A stretch of DNA of 64,000 nucleotides from Gammaproteobacteria bacterium. GTDB lineage: Bacteria; Pseudomonadota; Gammaproteobacteria; Enterobacterales; Neiellaceae. The notes under the pieces are model-generated. The model worked only from the letters and a program-made list of their open reading frames with translations. It did not search any database and had not been told where the DNA came from. Location of the stretch: NCBI GenBank assembly GCA_017425245.1, contig JAFOOX010000040.1, positions 26,269-90,268 on the forward strand, read 5' to 3'. How positions within the stretch are numbered: the stretch's first letter is position 1; each line of letters starts with the position of its first letter. Shown here one piece after another: positions 27,582 through 36,035 of this stretch. The position numbers were made by a program, and so were the translations under genes.

Positions 27582-28468
27582 CGGGACGCTCGCCATACCA
27601 GCAGTGGCGCCACCGCCAGATTACGCCAGCCAGCCTTTTGCCATGGATAGCAGCGGATGGATTGAATGGCCGCTGCAATTGCCGGCCACAGCTTTCCACC
27701 TTTGGCCCGATAGTAGGCCCAGCGGGCATAGAAGGCAGCCCAGATTTTTTGTTGTTCTGCAACCGGCAGCAGGTTCGGGTTGGCCGTGAAAAATTTGGTC
27801 ATGGACATCCTGACCGAATTGAAACGGCGTTCTTTGTCACTCGAGATCTGGTCCGGAAACACCCGATACTTGGCAAAGAATTCGGGCAGATAGTGAAAGG
27901 TGCAATGGGGCGAGTAGCGTAACCACATCTCAAAATCGGCAGCTACGCGCACGGACGCATCAAATGGACCGCAGCGTTCGAGACAATGACGGCGCATCAT
28001 TGCCGTGTTGCCGGAAACACAGTTGTCCTTCAGCAGCTCACGATAGATTCGGCCACTGAAACGGGGCATGTTATAGCGGCTGGTTTCCCGTCCTTCGCCG
28101 TCAATAGTGATTAGGTCACCATACAAAATATCGATTTCCGGATGTTCCGCCATGAAGGCTAACTGTCGTTCCAGCTTGCCCGGCAGCCAGATATTGTCGG
28201 AATCCAAAAAGCAGATGAAGTCACCGCTGGCGCGGGTTAGGGCAAGATTCTGGGCTGCGGGCTGGCCCTGATTGGCTTGCTGCAGAAAGATGAAATCGTC
28301 GCGTCCGAGCCAGGGCTGAAGTATCTCGAGCGTATTATCGGTTGAGCCATCATCAACCACGATGAGCTGCAGATCTGGATAGTTTTGGGCGTAGACACTG
28401 GCAATGGCTTCCGTAATCAGCTTGGCACGGTTATAGGTCGTCATGATCACCGAGATTTTTGCTGCCAT
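27578..28468 (-). CDS. Family 2 glycosyltransferase
   Basis: GT2 glycosyltransferase, about 296 residues, GT-A fold: KISVIMTTYNRAKLITEAIA, the nucleotide motif VVDDGSTDNTLEIL, a DSDN metal site in FICFLDSDNIWLPGKLERQL, and a VRVAADFEMWLRYS segment typical of acceptor binding. It probably extends the lipid-linked repeat unit. The start is ATG 28468, eight bases after AAGGAG. It lies 12 bases downstream of the initiating transferase gene on the same strand, so the two are co-transcribed, which suggests it adds the second sugar; this is inference from gene order only. Confidence 0.9.
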   Translation of the reverse strand: MAAKISVIMTTYNRAKLITEAIASVYAQNYPDLQLIVVDDGSTDNTLEILQPWLGRDDFIFLQQANQGQPAAQNLALTRASGDFICFLDSDNIWLPGKLERQLAFMAEHPEIDILYGDLITIDGEGRETSRYNMPRFSGRIYRELLKDNCVSGNTAMMRRHCLERCGPFDASVRVAADFEMWLRYSPHCTFHYLPEFFAKYRVFPDQISSDKERRFNSVRMSMTKFFTANPNLLPVAEQQKIWAAFYARWAYYRAKGGKLWPAIAAAIQSIRCYPWQKAGWRNLAVAPLLVWRASR

Positions 28469-28480
28469 CAACATCACTCC

Positions 28481-29893
28481 TTAACGCGCGCCTTTCTTCA
28501 ATAACACCACTTCGGCGGTTTGCACAAAGATGAACAGATCCAGCAGGAAGCTGCGATGCTTGATGTAGTACAGGTCAAACTTGAGCTTTTCCAAGGCGTC
28601 CTCTTCGGTAGCGCCATAGGGATAGCAAAGTTGGGCCCAGCCGGTCAGTCCGGGCTTTACTGCATGGCGCTCGGCATAGAACGGCAGTTTTTCCTGTAGC
28701 TTCTCGACAAACTCTGGCCGCTCAGGCCGCGGGCCGACGAAGCCCATGTCGCCGCGCAGCACGTTGAGAATCTGTGGCAACTCATCCAGCCGGTACTTGC
28801 GAATGAAATGTCCGACGCGGGTGATGCGGTCATCGTTGGCCTGGGCCCATTGAGCGCCATGCTTTTCTGCATCGACACGCATTGAACGGAATTTGAGGAT
28901 TTTGAAGTTCTTGCCGTGCAAGCCAACACGGATCTGACGATAGAACAACGGGGCGCCGCGGCGCCCATCTTCTATATATATAGCCAACGCGGTGCCAAGC
29001 ATCAGCGGCCATACCAGCAGGAACAGTACGGCGGCGATGGAGAAGTTGAACAGCCAGTCGAGCTGGGTGCGGACGTTATCAGCCGGCCGGAAACCGGTGG
29101 AGTAGATCATCCAGCTTGGGTAGACCAGATCAACTGCGATTTGACCGGTCTCGCGTTCGATGAATTCAAGCAGATCGGTGATCTCGACGCCGCGCAGTTT
29201 GCATTCCAGCAGTTCATACAGCGGCAGATTGCTGCGCCGCTCATCACAGGCCACCACGATCTCGTCTGCATCGTAGCGATCCACCAGATCGAGCAGCCGG
29301 CCAGTGCGGGCGATCTGCAGGTTACGCGGAATGGGGTCTGCAGCGTCGCCTGGCGTCGGCAGGTAACCGATGATGGTGAAATTCTGACGGTCAACGCGGC
29401 GGCGCATGCGCTGCTCAATGACGGCTGCGCGATTGCCAGCGCCAAGAACCAGAATGCGGGTGCGGAACATTTCCAGATCCCGCACCCGTGGTAACACAAC
29501 GCGAAAGCTGGTGAGCAAGATGGTCGCTGCAACAAATGCCGGAACGGACTTGAACGGGCTCATTCCCCACGCTGGGTAAGCCAATAACATCAACGAAATC
29601 AGGACGAAGGAAATTGTCAGTCCGAGTGCCAAACGCCGCACAACGCCCCGTACTGGCTCGCGCAAACGAGGGTTGTAAAGACCAAGCGCAAACATGCCGA
29701 GTAATGACGCACCGACGAAGGTCAGAAGCTGGCCACCATGACCACTCGCCCAAGCGAAGCGCAACGGCTGGCCGCTGTCGCCGAACAGGCCCGTAAGGAC
29801 AGTGCCCAAATGGAATGCCGCTATCAAGAGCAGGGTATCGATGACGGCAATAGTAAAGAAGCTACGTTTCCCGCGTTTCAAGTCCGGCGCCAT
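28481..29893 (-). CDS. Initiating sugar-phosphate transferase of the XrtA system (EpsB_2/TIGR03013 type)
   Basis: Polyprenyl glycosylphosphotransferase, 470 residues. Four hydrophobic segments lie in the first 130 residues, a Rossmann-like CoA-binding-type domain occupies about 140-270, one membrane segment sits at about 285-310 (FSIAAVLFLLVWPLMLGTAL), and the catalytic bacterial sugar-transferase domain follows (KILKFRSMRVDAEK, DELPQILNVLRGDM, GPRPERPEF, KPGLTGWAQ). It transfers a hexose-1-phosphate onto undecaprenyl phosphate at the inner membrane and so starts the repeat unit. The layout fits the XrtA-linked TIGR03013 group. It is divergent from the export lipoprotein gene, with 267 bases between them for two promoters. 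Confidence 0.94.
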   Translation of the reverse strand: MAPDLKRGKRSFFTIAVIDTLLLIAAFHLGTVLTGLFGDSGQPLRFAWASGHGGQLLTFVGASLLGMFALGLYNPRLREPVRGVVRRLALGLTISFVLISLMLLAYPAWGMSPFKSVPAFVAATILLTSFRVVLPRVRDLEMFRTRILVLGAGNRAAVIEQRMRRRVDRQNFTIIGYLPTPGDAADPIPRNLQIARTGRLLDLVDRYDADEIVVACDERRSNLPLYELLECKLRGVEITDLLEFIERETGQIAVDLVYPSWMIYSTGFRPADNVRTQLDWLFNFSIAAVLFLLVWPLMLGTALAIYIEDGRRGAPLFYRQIRVGLHGKNFKILKFRSMRVDAEKHGAQWAQANDDRITRVGHFIRKYRLDELPQILNVLRGDMGFVGPRPERPEFVEKLQEKLPFYAERHAVKPGLTGWAQLCYPYGATEEDALEKLKFDLYYIKHRSFLLDLFIFVQTAEVVLLKKGAR

Positions 29894-30107
29894 CCCATCC
29901 GTAGTGCCGCGCGCCGTAACGCGCTTCGAAAGTGCTGAAGTCTAGCGAAAATCAGGCCTCAGGGCCACCGCTAGCGCCGAGTATCCCAAGCCAAGGAGGC
30001 GTATGTAGAATTTCCGGTGGAATCTGAAAAGAGTGATCCAGCTCATGGATGTTCAACTACTGCCCACCTGAGCTATCCTGTCTGGGAAATCCGGCGCGTG
30101 ACCTCGG

Positions 30108-30121
30108 GGAGGCGTGCCTCC
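30108..30121. repeat. Short inverted repeat upstream of the export operon
   Basis: GGAGGC, two bases, GCCTCC: a six-base palindrome in the 267-base divergent region, about 40 bases before the export gene start. It could be an operator or part of the leader. I see no T-run, so it is not a terminator. Confidence 0.3.
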
Positions 30122-30160
30122 GGTCATTGAGTTAACGGGTATTTGACAGGGAGACAGGCC

Positions 30161-30775
30161 ATGGGATTACGGACATTGTGGGCGCTGGTGGTATGTGCGG
30201 CGGTGGTTGGGTGTAGCAGCGGCGGTGGTTTGCCGCCGGCCGCCACTCAGAATTCTACCGATGGCGGCGATTACGCCTACTTGATTGGTGCGGGCGATCA
30301 GTTGCAGGTTTTCGTATGGGGTAACCCGGAAGTGTCGGGCGCCGTTACCGTCCGCCCTGATGGTCGTATCACGACCGCCTTGGTCGAGGATCTGCCTGCC
30401 GCTGGTCAGACCCCTTCGGAATTGGCCCGAGCGCTGGAGGCCAAACTCAAGGCTTACATCCGCGATCCCAAAGTAACGGTCACCGTAACAGGCTTTGTGG
30501 GCCCTTACGCTGAGCAGGTGCGGGTGATTGGTGAAGCCGCGAACCCGCGTGCTATACCTTACCGCCACAACATGACTCTGCTAGACGTGCTAATTGAAGT
30601 GGGCGGGCTCACTCCTTATGCTGCTGGCAATCGTGCTCGCTTGGTGCGTGTGGAAGCTGACGGCCAGCGGTCGTTCAATCTGCGCCTTGATGATCTGCTG
30701 CGGGATGGCGACATTGCTGCCAATGTTGACGTCAAACCGGGCGACGTCATTATTGTTCCGGAAGCTTGGTTCTAA
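30161..30775 (+). CDS. XrtA-system polysaccharide export lipoprotein (Wza/OtnA type)
   Basis: Outer-membrane polysaccharide export protein, 204 residues. Signal peptide with lipobox VVG/C at about Cys23 (LRTLWALVVCAAVVGCSSG). Residues about 50-135 form the Poly_export domain (LIGAGDQLQVFVWGNPEVSG, VRPDGRITTALVEDLPAAGQ), and about 135-200 a SLBB domain (NMTLLDVLIEVGGLTPYAAG). The family forms the outer-membrane channel for EPS. I preferred ATG 30161 with GGGAG eight bases upstream; TTG 30143 is in frame but has no good ribosome site. First gene of the right-hand export operon (export, chain length, autokinase, barrel, ATPase). Confidence 0.94.
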   Translation: MGLRTLWALVVCAAVVGCSSGGGLPPAATQNSTDGGDYAYLIGAGDQLQVFVWGNPEVSGAVTVRPDGRITTALVEDLPAAGQTPSELARALEAKLKAYIRDPKVTVTVTGFVGPYAEQVRVIGEAANPRAIPYRHNMTLLDVLIEVGGLTPYAAGNRARLVRVEADGQRSFNLRLDDLLRDGDIAANVDVKPGDVIIVPEAWF

Positions 30776-30813
30776 TGGCCCCTCGCGTTTCTAGTAGTTA
30801 CGGAAGTTAGTCC

Positions 30814-32394
30814 ATGCAGGATGCGATCGACCAGCTCCTCGATAAGCTTGTTGGCGTTTGGCAACGGCGGTGGTGGATTGTAGCTGTCGCTTGGGTGGTC
30901 AGCCTGGGGGGCTGGCTGGTGGTGCATCAGATGGTGGACCGCTATGAAGCCCAGGGCCGCATATTCGTTGACACCGACACGGTCCTTAAGCCGCTGTTGC
31001 GCGGTCTGGCACTGCAGCAAGACGGTGTTCAGGACCAAGTACAGTTGATGTTCAAGTACATCCTTAACCGCAACAATCTGGAGAAGATTGCGCGGTTGTC
31101 TGATCTTGATCTGACTGTGACCAATGAGCGTGAATTCGACGCTCTGATTGCCGAGCTTGAGGATGCCATCAAGACCATCAAGCTCGATAAAAAGCAGAAC
31201 CTTTATCTGTTGACCTATCAGAGCAGTTCCCCCCAAGTTGCCAAGCGGGTGCTAGACGCCACCATCAGCGTATTTCAGGAGAACTTCCTTGGCGAATCGC
31301 GGACCGAATCCCGGTCGGCTCAGGAGTTCCTAGACCGCGAAATAGCCGAGTACAGCCGGCGCTTGTTGGAGGAAGACCGCAAGCTGGCCGATTTCAAGCG
31401 TGAGAATGCTGGGCTGCTGCCCGGGGAAGCAGGTAGCTATTACGAGCGCTTGCAGGCCGAGCGCAGGCAGCTAGAGGCGGCATCGCTCGATCTGCGTGAA
31501 CGTGAGGGTCAGTTGCAAGCCGCTACCGCCAAGCTGACTGGCAGTCAGGGCCGCGTTCCTGTTCCCAGTGCCGTTATTGCCACTCGTTTTGATGAACGCA
31601 TTGCCAACCTCCAGGCGCGTTTGGATGACCTCTCTTTACGCTACACAGAGCAACACCCAGACATTATCGAGCTGCAGCAGCTGATCACTGAACTAGAGCG
31701 GCAGCGCAAGCAGGAGCTCGAGCGTGTCAGCAAGCACTTATTATCGACCGGCCCAGTTACCGCTGATAGTGCGTATTACAACGAGTTGCAGTTGCTGGTG
31801 GCGCAAATGGAAGCGGAGGTGGCATCGTTACGCATCCGAGTCACCACCTTCCAACAGCGGGTCGTTGATCTGGAAGCGGTTATCTCCAAGGTGCCGGAAG
31901 TTGAAGCCAATCTGTTGGCACTTCGCCGTGGCTATGAGATCACTCAGAAAAAGTACGAAGAGCTGCTTAACCGCCGCGAGCAGGCGTCAACTGCCCAACG
32001 CGTCGACGAGCAACAGGACGGCCTCAAGTTCCGCATCATTGATCAGCCGCGAGTATTGCCCAACCCGGTTGGCCCGCCGCGTTTGATGTTGCTTAGCGCA
32101 GTGTTGATGGTTGGTATTGGCGGCGGTCTCGGTGTGCCATTCTTGCTGGGTGAGATGAATCCGCGGATCTTCCGAGGACGCACGCTGGTGCATCTGACCA
32201 ATATCCCGCTGCTCGGAGAGGTCACAGACAGTCAGCCGGTGGCTCATAGTTGGGGCGCACGTTTTGGGCTGCTGTTGTTTGTGGCTTTGCTGGGGGCGTT
32301 GGTTGCCCTTTATTTGGTGCAGGTCGGACTGTTGCTGTACGGTGGCGATATGGTGCTCGATAAGGTACGGGGCCTGGCCCGGGGAGGTTTGTGA
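30814..32394 (+). CDS. XrtA-system polysaccharide chain-length determinant (Wzz type)
   Basis: Inner-membrane co-polymerase, 526 residues. One membrane helix near residues 20-38 (WWIVAVAWVVSLGGWLVV) starts a Wzz domain, a long coiled-coil region (about 160-410, with EEDRKLADFKRENAGLLPG and repeated leucine/glutamine-rich heptads) lies in the periplasm, and two hydrophobic segments close the protein (PPRLMLLSAVLMVGIGGGLG and FGLLLFVALLGALVALYL). It lacks the kinase domain, which is encoded separately by the next gene, as usual in XrtA systems (TIGR03007). It sets polymer length. Stop and start overlap the autokinase gene. Confidence 0.95.
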   Translation: MQDAIDQLLDKLVGVWQRRWWIVAVAWVVSLGGWLVVHQMVDRYEAQGRIFVDTDTVLKPLLRGLALQQDGVQDQVQLMFKYILNRNNLEKIARLSDLDLTVTNEREFDALIAELEDAIKTIKLDKKQNLYLLTYQSSSPQVAKRVLDATISVFQENFLGESRTESRSAQEFLDREIAEYSRRLLEEDRKLADFKRENAGLLPGEAGSYYERLQAERRQLEAASLDLREREGQLQAATAKLTGSQGRVPVPSAVIATRFDERIANLQARLDDLSLRYTEQHPDIIELQQLITELERQRKQELERVSKHLLSTGPVTADSAYYNELQLLVAQMEAEVASLRIRVTTFQQRVVDLEAVISKVPEVEANLLALRRGYEITQKKYEELLNRREQASTAQRVDEQQDGLKFRIIDQPRVLPNPVGPPRLMLLSAVLMVGIGGGLGVPFLLGEMNPRIFRGRTLVHLTNIPLLGEVTDSQPVAHSWGARFGLLLFVALLGALVALYLVQVGLLLYGGDMVLDKVRGLARGGL

Positions 32395-33308
32395 TGGGCA
32401 TCATTGATCGTGCGCTGGAAAAGCAGCAAGGTGCCATAACGCCGCCCCGGCCGGATCCGTTGCCAGCCGATGTGGTGAAGACAGTGGGGGCTTCAGAGGT
32501 TGCCGTCACTGAACCTGCCGTCGCCAGCACTCGTGGCCAGACGCCAGTGGCGGCCGAGGCCACCGCAGACAATGGCGCGCCACAATTCATCATCGATTTT
32601 GAGTTGCTTGCCGCTCAGGGCATGCTGGTCCCGGATGATCGGCGAGCATTGATCAAGGAAGAGTACCGTTACATCAAGCGAAAATTGCTGCACAACGCTT
32701 TTTCGCCGGCAGGTGAGCTAGCGCCCAAGGCCAATCTGGTGATGGTGACGAGCGCCAACCCTCATGAGGGCAAGAGTTTTACGGCCATCAATTTGGCGTT
32801 GTCGATTGCCCATGAGCAGGACCGAACGGTGTTGCTAGTCGACGCGGACGTGGTCAAGCCTTCGCTGGGTGAGCACTTGGGGCTACCACCCCAGCGAGGT
32901 CTCGTCGACTACCTGCTGGGTGAGGTGGATGACATTGGGGCACTGATTGTCAATACCAATCTGCCTCGCCTCAAGCTGATTCTTGCTGGCCGTCAACATC
33001 ATTTGACCAGTGAACTGCTGGCATCAGATCGAATGAGTCAGCTTGTGGCAGAGCTGGGCAGCCGTTATCCGGACCGGGTGGTGGTTTTTGATTGCCCGCC
33101 CTTGCTTGGGGTTTCCGAGTCTCACAGCATGGCGATGCTGGTAGGGCAAACGGTGTTTGTGGTGGCCCATGGTCAAACGTCACAGAACGATGTGCAAGCG
33201 GCGCTGGAGCTGCTCAATCCTGAGGCGGCGGTGGGCTTTGTCCTTAATCGGGTACCGTCGGGACGGAAGAGGCCTTATGCCTATTATGGTTATTACGGCA
33301 AGCGCTAA
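32394..33308 (+). CDS. XrtA-associated tyrosine autokinase (BY-kinase)
   Basis: Bacterial tyrosine kinase, 304 residues, the cytoplasmic partner of the chain-length protein (TIGR03018 type). It starts MGIIDRALEKQQ, has a variable linker, a Walker A in VTSANPHEGKSFTAINLALS, Walker A' in VLLVDADVVKPSLGEHLGLP, and Walker B in VVVFDCPPLL, then a short Tyr-rich tail (PYAYYGYYGKR) that would be autophosphorylated. I chose ATG 32394 because GGAGG lies six bases upstream; GTG 32391 is also in frame. Cycling of the phosphorylated tail controls assembly of the export complex in related systems. The 3' end overlaps the beta-barrel gene by 32 bases. Confidence 0.95.
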   Translation: MGIIDRALEKQQGAITPPRPDPLPADVVKTVGASEVAVTEPAVASTRGQTPVAAEATADNGAPQFIIDFELLAAQGMLVPDDRRALIKEEYRYIKRKLLHNAFSPAGELAPKANLVMVTSANPHEGKSFTAINLALSIAHEQDRTVLLVDADVVKPSLGEHLGLPPQRGLVDYLLGEVDDIGALIVNTNLPRLKLILAGRQHHLTSELLASDRMSQLVAELGSRYPDRVVVFDCPPLLGVSESHSMAMLVGQTVFVVAHGQTSQNDVQAALELLNPEAAVGFVLNRVPSGRKRPYAYYGYYGKR

Positions 33309-34842
33309 AGGCGCCAGAACGCTGCTGCTGGTAACCTTTTTACCGGTGGCGGTCGTTGCGGGTGAAATGCGGTTGAAACCGGCTATTACCTTAGCCCCCT
33401 ATTACACCAACAACGTGGGGCGCAGTGCTGGCGCTCAGGAATCGCTGGTGACCCAGCTTGAACCAACCATCACGGTGGTCGGGCTGGGCCGCGATTACCG
33501 GGCGGTCGTCGACTACGGCTACACCCACAATTTTTATTCTGACGACAGTGATGCCAACAGTGGTCATAACACTCTGGCGGCATCTGCTGACTATTTACTC
33601 GGGCAGGGCATCTACGCATTTGCCACGGCCGACATGACTCAGCAGAGCACCAATCCGGAAGATGGGTTGCTGGTGGATGTCGGTAATCGTGGCGGCAATG
33701 TCAGTGATACCGAAAGCTATCGCGCTGGCCTGCGCGGCAAGCGTGAAGGTTACTGGATGCGCGGTTATGGTGAGGTCGCTGGTCGTTATGTTGACAGCGA
33801 CAGCAGCAGTTTCGAAACCACAAAGGGTTACGATGCCGATCTGCTGTTGCAGCAGGGGGTGGGGAGCGGGCAGTGGTTCTATGATCTGCGCGGAGACGCT
33901 AGTCAGGAACGTTCTGACGGCCTGGACGTTTATCAGTCAGAGCAGCTGGACATGGTAGGTGGCTATAGCCTGTGGCGGGGATTGGGCCTATATGGTCGCC
34001 TCTATCAGGATCAGGCGCGCTTTGGTGAAGAACCGCGCAACAAGCTGGCTTCGGCGGGGGGCGGCATCCGTTACAGCCCCGGTCCTCAACTGACCCTTGA
34101 TGTCGGTTACAACGTGGTCACGAGTGGCGATGCGGATGATTACATGGATGCCCGGTTGGCGTGGCGGCCATCGGCCCGCAGTAGTGTTGAAGGCAACTAT
34201 GGCCATCGTTACTTCGGTGATTCTTGGGGGCTGGCGGCCAGCCACGGCACCCGCAAGCTGCAGCAATCGCTTTCTTACAGTGAAGAGATCTCGACGACCA
34301 GCCGCGCCTTGACGCTTGGCTTTCCCTTTTCGCGTGCCTGTCCGCCGGGGGTGACTGACCCCTTTGACCCGAGTTGTGTCGCGGCCCCGTCCGAAGCGCC
34401 CGATAATTACACCCAGATTGATGGCGAGATACCGATCGATGCCGTCGACAACAGTGTTTATCTGAGCAAGCTATGGCTTTACAGACTGAGTGCTGATCTC
34501 CGCACCCAGCAGTGGAACTTGAGTCTCTATCAGGACGAGCGCAGTCTGGCTAGCGACCTGTTTGACGGCGATCAGTATCAAGATCGAGGTGTCCGCTTGG
34601 ACTGGCGGTTGCGGCTCTCTGAGCGCAGCGCCCTTGAGAGTGGTGGCATGCTGCGTAGCTATCGACGCGACGATGAGGTTGATCGTGACAGCGAGTGGCT
34701 GGTGCGGTTGGCGCTGGTGCGCCGCCCCAACAGCTACAGCCAGTGGACGGTCGACACCCAGTATTTTGAGCGTGATGCTGTTGCAGACAGCTCCAGCTAT
34801 GACGAGTGGCGGCTGGGCCTCAGTTACACTTACTACCTCTGA
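33277..34842 (+). CDS. XrtA-associated outer-membrane beta-barrel protein (TIGR03016 type)
   Basis: About 521 residues. Signal peptide with ASAKGARTLLLVTFLPVAVVAG and likely cleavage before EMRLKP. The rest is a run of alternating amphipathic strands with many aromatic residues, and it ends in a Tyr-Leu-type barrel signal (LSYTYYL). This fits the PEP-CTERM-associated outer-membrane protein family that occurs in EPS loci and is thought to form a pore for the glycan. The open frame begins upstream inside the kinase gene; I took ATG 33277, close to GGAAGAGG; ATG 33286 is an alternative. Six bases separate it from the ATPase gene. Confidence 0.9.
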   Translation: MPIMVITASAKGARTLLLVTFLPVAVVAGEMRLKPAITLAPYYTNNVGRSAGAQESLVTQLEPTITVVGLGRDYRAVVDYGYTHNFYSDDSDANSGHNTLAASADYLLGQGIYAFATADMTQQSTNPEDGLLVDVGNRGGNVSDTESYRAGLRGKREGYWMRGYGEVAGRYVDSDSSSFETTKGYDADLLLQQGVGSGQWFYDLRGDASQERSDGLDVYQSEQLDMVGGYSLWRGLGLYGRLYQDQARFGEEPRNKLASAGGGIRYSPGPQLTLDVGYNVVTSGDADDYMDARLAWRPSARSSVEGNYGHRYFGDSWGLAASHGTRKLQQSLSYSEEISTTSRALTLGFPFSRACPPGVTDPFDPSCVAAPSEAPDNYTQIDGEIPIDAVDNSVYLSKLWLYRLSADLRTQQWNLSLYQDERSLASDLFDGDQYQDRGVRLDWRLRLSERSALESGGMLRSYRRDDEVDRDSEWLVRLALVRRPNSYSQWTVDTQYFERDAVADSSSYDEWRLGLSYTYYL

Positions 34843-34848
34843 GAACTT

Positions 34849-35976
34849 ATGTACCGTGACTACTATGGCTTCAGTGACAAGCCGTTCCAGCTGACCCCGG
34901 ACCCGCGCTTCTTTTTCGCGGCCGGCTGTCATCAGCGCGCCTTGTCTTATCTGCGCTATGGTCTGACCCAAGCAGAGGGCTACATTGTGGTCACCGGGCC
35001 GGTCGGCTCCGGTAAGTCGACGCTGGCCAGACATTTGGTTGGCGAAGTGGGTCAGGCGCCGATTGTGGTGGCGCAACTGGTCTCTACCAACCTACTGCCT
35101 GGCGAGCTATTGTTGCTGATCGCCCGCGAATTTGGGGTGGATGCGCCAACCGCTGATAAGGCGCGTCTGCTGGAGGGGTTGCAGGTGTTTCTGGCGCGCT
35201 TGCACCGTCAGGGCAAGCGGGCACTGCTGATTGTCGATGAGGCCCAGAACCTGCCGGCTGAATCGCTGGAGGAGCTGCGTATGCTCTCCAACTTTCAGGT
35301 GGGCAGCAAGCCGTTGCTGCAGAGCTTCCTGCTCGGTCAGGAGGAGCTGCGCGACATCATCGATAACCCGGCCATGGTACAGTTTCGTCAGCGCATTATT
35401 GCCCAATGCCATCTCGAGCCGTTGACCGTCGATGAGGTTCAAGCTTATGTGGAGTTCCGCCTGCGCCGGGTTGGCTGGCAGGGCTTTCCCGAGTTCGATG
35501 CCACTATCTGGCCGACCATTCATCGTCACACCAACGGTATTCCACGCCGTCTCAATCTGTTCTGTGATCGCTTGCTATTGCTCGGTTATCTGGAGGAGCG
35601 CTCTCGCCTTGATGCAGCCTCGGCCGAGGCCGTCGCCCAGGATATGGATCCGCCGCCACCACCGCGGCGTGACGCAACTCGTCTGCGCACGGCCACCGCT
35701 GTCCCCGCGCCAGTGACAGGGGCTCCTGAGGGCGCCATCCATCTGTTTTCGCCGGAGGCAGTGCGCAATCAGCAACTGCCCCAGCCCTGGCCGGGATTGC
35801 TCCAGGCGGTTCACTATATGGACCGCGCGATCGAGGAGAAAATTAGATTACTCAGCTACCTGGATGAGCAGATTGCCGCTCGTCAGGAGTTGCTGGCTGC
35901 ACCAGAGCAGACGCACGACGACAGCGAAGGAGAAAACAGCAATGTCGCCCAGCCGCTGTTGCGCCCTGTACCTTAA
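34849..35976 (+). CDS. XrtA/PEP-CTERM-associated ATPase (ExeA-like, TIGR03015 type)
   Basis: AAA-family ATPase, 375 residues. The N-terminus MYRDYYGFSDKPFQLTPDPR is typical of this family, followed by Walker A GPVGSGKST (about residues 47-55), Walker B RALLIVDEAQNL, and a sensor region ending in PRRLNLFCDRLLLLGYL. The C-terminal 110 residues are less conserved and contain a short acidic coiled segment (MDRAIEEKIRLLSYL). It resembles ExeA/GspA ATPases of secretion systems and is encoded next to exosortase EPS export genes; it may power or place the export complex. It is the last gene of the operon, followed by a strong terminator 14 bases on. Confidence 0.94.
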   Translation: MYRDYYGFSDKPFQLTPDPRFFFAAGCHQRALSYLRYGLTQAEGYIVVTGPVGSGKSTLARHLVGEVGQAPIVVAQLVSTNLLPGELLLLIAREFGVDAPTADKARLLEGLQVFLARLHRQGKRALLIVDEAQNLPAESLEELRMLSNFQVGSKPLLQSFLLGQEELRDIIDNPAMVQFRQRIIAQCHLEPLTVDEVQAYVEFRLRRVGWQGFPEFDATIWPTIHRHTNGIPRRLNLFCDRLLLLGYLEERSRLDAASAEAVAQDMDPPPPPRRDATRLRTATAVPAPVTGAPEGAIHLFSPEAVRNQQLPQPWPGLLQAVHYMDRAIEEKIRLLSYLDEQIAARQELLAAPEQTHDDSEGENSNVAQPLLRPVP

Positions 35977-35989
35977 ACCAGGCAGATAA

Positions 35990-36017
35990 CAAAACGGCGC
36001 CCGCGGGCGCCGTTTTG
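35990..36017. terminator. Strong bidirectional terminator
   Basis: GC-rich perfect hairpin CGGCGCC and GGCGCCG with a very short loop, bracketed by AAAA on the left and TTTTGTTT on the right. It sits between the end of the ATPase gene and the end of the convergent EAL-regulator gene, so it can stop transcription from both sides. It marks the right end of the EPS locus. Confidence 0.9.
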
Positions 36018-36035
36018 TTTGGTCGTTGCCTGACC

